Assembly: GCA_946481465.1 (NCBI GenBank)
Contig: CAMLOC010000178.1
Location: 1-7,136, forward strand
Length of the DNA stretch: 7,136 nucleotides
Reading direction: 5' to 3'
Origin: an uncultured Shinella sp.
GTDB taxonomy: Bacteria; Pseudomonadota; Alphaproteobacteria; Rhizobiales; Rhizobiaceae
The notes under the pieces are model-generated. The model did not search any database. It was given only the letters and a program-made list of their open reading frames with translations, and was not told the DNA's origin. Every line of letters begins with the position of its first letter. Position 1 is the stretch's first letter. This document shows, in pieces, positions 6,162 through 7,136 of this stretch. The position numbers were made by a program, and so were the translations under genes.

Positions 6162-7076
6162 ATGCCCCTTTCGATGAACCGCGACGTCTTCATCACCTGC
6201 GCCGTCACCGGCTCCGGCGACACAGCCGGCAAGTCCCCCCATGTGCCGCGCTCGCCGAAAGAGATCGCCTTGTCGGCGATCGAGGCCGCCAAGGCCGGCG
6301 CCGCCGTCGTCCACTGTCACGTCCGCGATCCGGAAACCGGCGCGCCGAGCCGGCGCAACGACCTCTACCGCGAGGTGACCGAGCGCATCCGCGACGCCGA
6401 GGTCGACGTCGTCCTCAACCTCACCGCCGGCATGGGCGGCGACATGATCTTCGGCAATACCGAGCAGCCGCTGCCGCTGAACCCCAACGGCACCGACATG
6501 GCCGGCGCGACCGAGCGCGTCTCCCACGTCGCCGAATGCCTGCCGGAAATCTGCACGCTCGATTGCGGCACGATGAACTTCTCGCTCGGCGACTATGTGA
6601 TGACCAACACGCCGTCCATGCTGCGCGCCATGGGCCGCATGATGACCGATCTCAGCGTACGCCCGGAGATCGAGGCCTTCGACACCGGCCACCTCTGGTT
6701 CGCCAAGCAGCTCGTCGAGGAAGGCCTGATCGAGGATCCGGTGCTGATCCAGCTCTGCATGGGCATTCCGTGGGGCGCGCCGGACGACCTCAACACCTTC
6801 ATGGCGATGGTCAACAACGTGCCCGCGAGCTGGACCTTCTCCGCCTTCTCCATCGGCCGCAACGCCATGGCCTATCCGGCCGCGGCCGTGCTTGCCGGCG
6901 GCAATGTCCGCGTCGGCCTGGAAGACAACCTCTATGTCGGCAAGGGCCAGCTCGCCACCAATGCGCAGCTCGTCGACAAGGCGGTCAACATCATCGAGAG
7001 CATGGGCGCACGGGTCATCGGCCCGGCCGAAGTGCGCGAGAAGCTGAAACTGACGAAGCGCGCGCCGCGCGGATAA
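6162..7076 (+). CDS. DUF849 / BKACE family beta-keto acid cleavage enzyme, probably 3-dehydrocarnitine cleavage type
   Basis: A 304-residue protein of usual length for the 3-keto-5-aminohexanoate cleavage enzyme (Kce/BKACE) family. These Zn-dependent TIM-barrel enzymes condense a beta-keto acid with acetyl-CoA to give acetoacetate and a new acyl-CoA. VHCHVRDPETG at 50-60 provides the metal ligands His51 and His53, and VGLEDN at 252-257 provides the third ligand, Glu254. Other family landmarks are NLTAGMGG, TLDCGTMNF and GIPWGAPDD. The start ATG 6162 is preceded by GGAG at 6151-6154, 7 bases away; ATG 6174 four codons on is an alternative. Upstream it is divergent from a GlxA/CdhR-like regulator. 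From family knowledge, members in such settings cleave 3-dehydrocarnitine to betainyl-CoA and acetoacetate, with carnitine dehydrogenase nearby. No dehydrogenase is visible, as the window ends 60 bases after the stop. Family is certain, substrate moderately likely. Confidence 0.93.
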   Translation: MPLSMNRDVFITCAVTGSGDTAGKSPHVPRSPKEIALSAIEAAKAGAAVVHCHVRDPETGAPSRRNDLYREVTERIRDAEVDVVLNLTAGMGGDMIFGNTEQPLPLNPNGTDMAGATERVSHVAECLPEICTLDCGTMNFSLGDYVMTNTPSMLRAMGRMMTDLSVRPEIEAFDTGHLWFAKQLVEEGLIEDPVLIQLCMGIPWGAPDDLNTFMAMVNNVPASWTFSAFSIGRNAMAYPAAAVLAGGNVRVGLEDNLYVGKGQLATNAQLVDKAVNIIESMGARVIGPAEVREKLKLTKRAPRG

Positions 7077-7097
7077 GCCGATTGCCCCTCACCCTAA

Positions 7098-7123
7098 CCC
7101 TCTCCCCGCAAGCGGGGAGAGGG
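7098..7123. repeat. C-rich rhizobial-type palindromic intergenic repeat, possible transcription terminator or attenuator
   Basis: A perfect hairpin: CCCTCTCCCCGC, AA, then GCGGGGAGAGGG, giving a 12-bp stem. It is preceded by CCCCTCACCCTAA, which I recognise as part of a dispersed intergenic repeat common in Rhizobiales genomes. It starts 22 bases after the BKACE stop. No T-tract follows within the window, so it is not a classic intrinsic terminator, though it may stabilise the 3' end of the message. Confidence 0.75.
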
Positions 7124-7136
7124 GACCTGCCCAACC

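Overview
This window is GC-rich DNA with tightly packed bacterial genes. Three things point to an alphaproteobacterium of the Rhizobiaceae type (Rhizobium, Sinorhizobium, Shinella or Agrobacterium relatives): the codon usage, a GlxA-type regulator next to a beta-keto acid cleavage enzyme, and a C-rich palindromic intergenic repeat at the right edge. The genus cannot be fixed from this sequence alone. No RNA gene, transposon, CRISPR array or intergenic gap over about 135 bases was seen.

Left block (1-3789, minus strand): a compact operon of three genes, read right to left. It holds a histidine/phenylalanine ammonia-lyase superfamily protein (2251-3789), a cyclic amidohydrolase of the allantoinase/hydantoinase type (859-2238), and an M20 N-carbamoyl-amino-acid hydrolase (859 leftwards, cut by the window edge). 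The first two genes are 12 nt apart; the last two share one base in a TGATG junction. The lyase lacks the Ala-Ser-Gly triad that forms the MIO cofactor, and the amidohydrolase has Gln in place of the first His of its metal-binding HxH motif.

Middle (3790-5082): a 132-bp divergent control region carries a perfect T-N11-A palindrome and a repeated ATGYTATG core. It is followed on the plus strand by a LysR-type regulator starting at GTG 3922. This regulator is longer than usual because it has two consecutive LysR-type winged helix-turn-helix units, the first degenerate.

Right block (5079-7136): a GlxA/CdhR-like AraC-family regulator on the minus strand ends on the same CTAG as the LysR gene. 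It diverges from a plus-strand DUF849/BKACE beta-keto acid cleavage enzyme. This pair resembles carnitine-catabolism loci, where such an enzyme cleaves 3-dehydrocarnitine. A strong hairpin repeat follows the enzyme gene.

How it may work together (inference): the lyase removes an amine from a histidine-like substrate, the amidohydrolase opens a five-membered hydantoin-like ring, and the M20 enzyme removes the carbamoyl group to free an amino acid. This is the logic of ergothioneine breakdown (ergothionase, later hydantoin-5-propionate, N-carbamoylglutamate, glutamate). Ergothionase is, as I recall, an ammonia-lyase homologue without MIO. The two blocks may therefore both serve trimethylammonium compounds, but the thiourocanate and desulfurisation steps are not in the window, so this remains a hypothesis.
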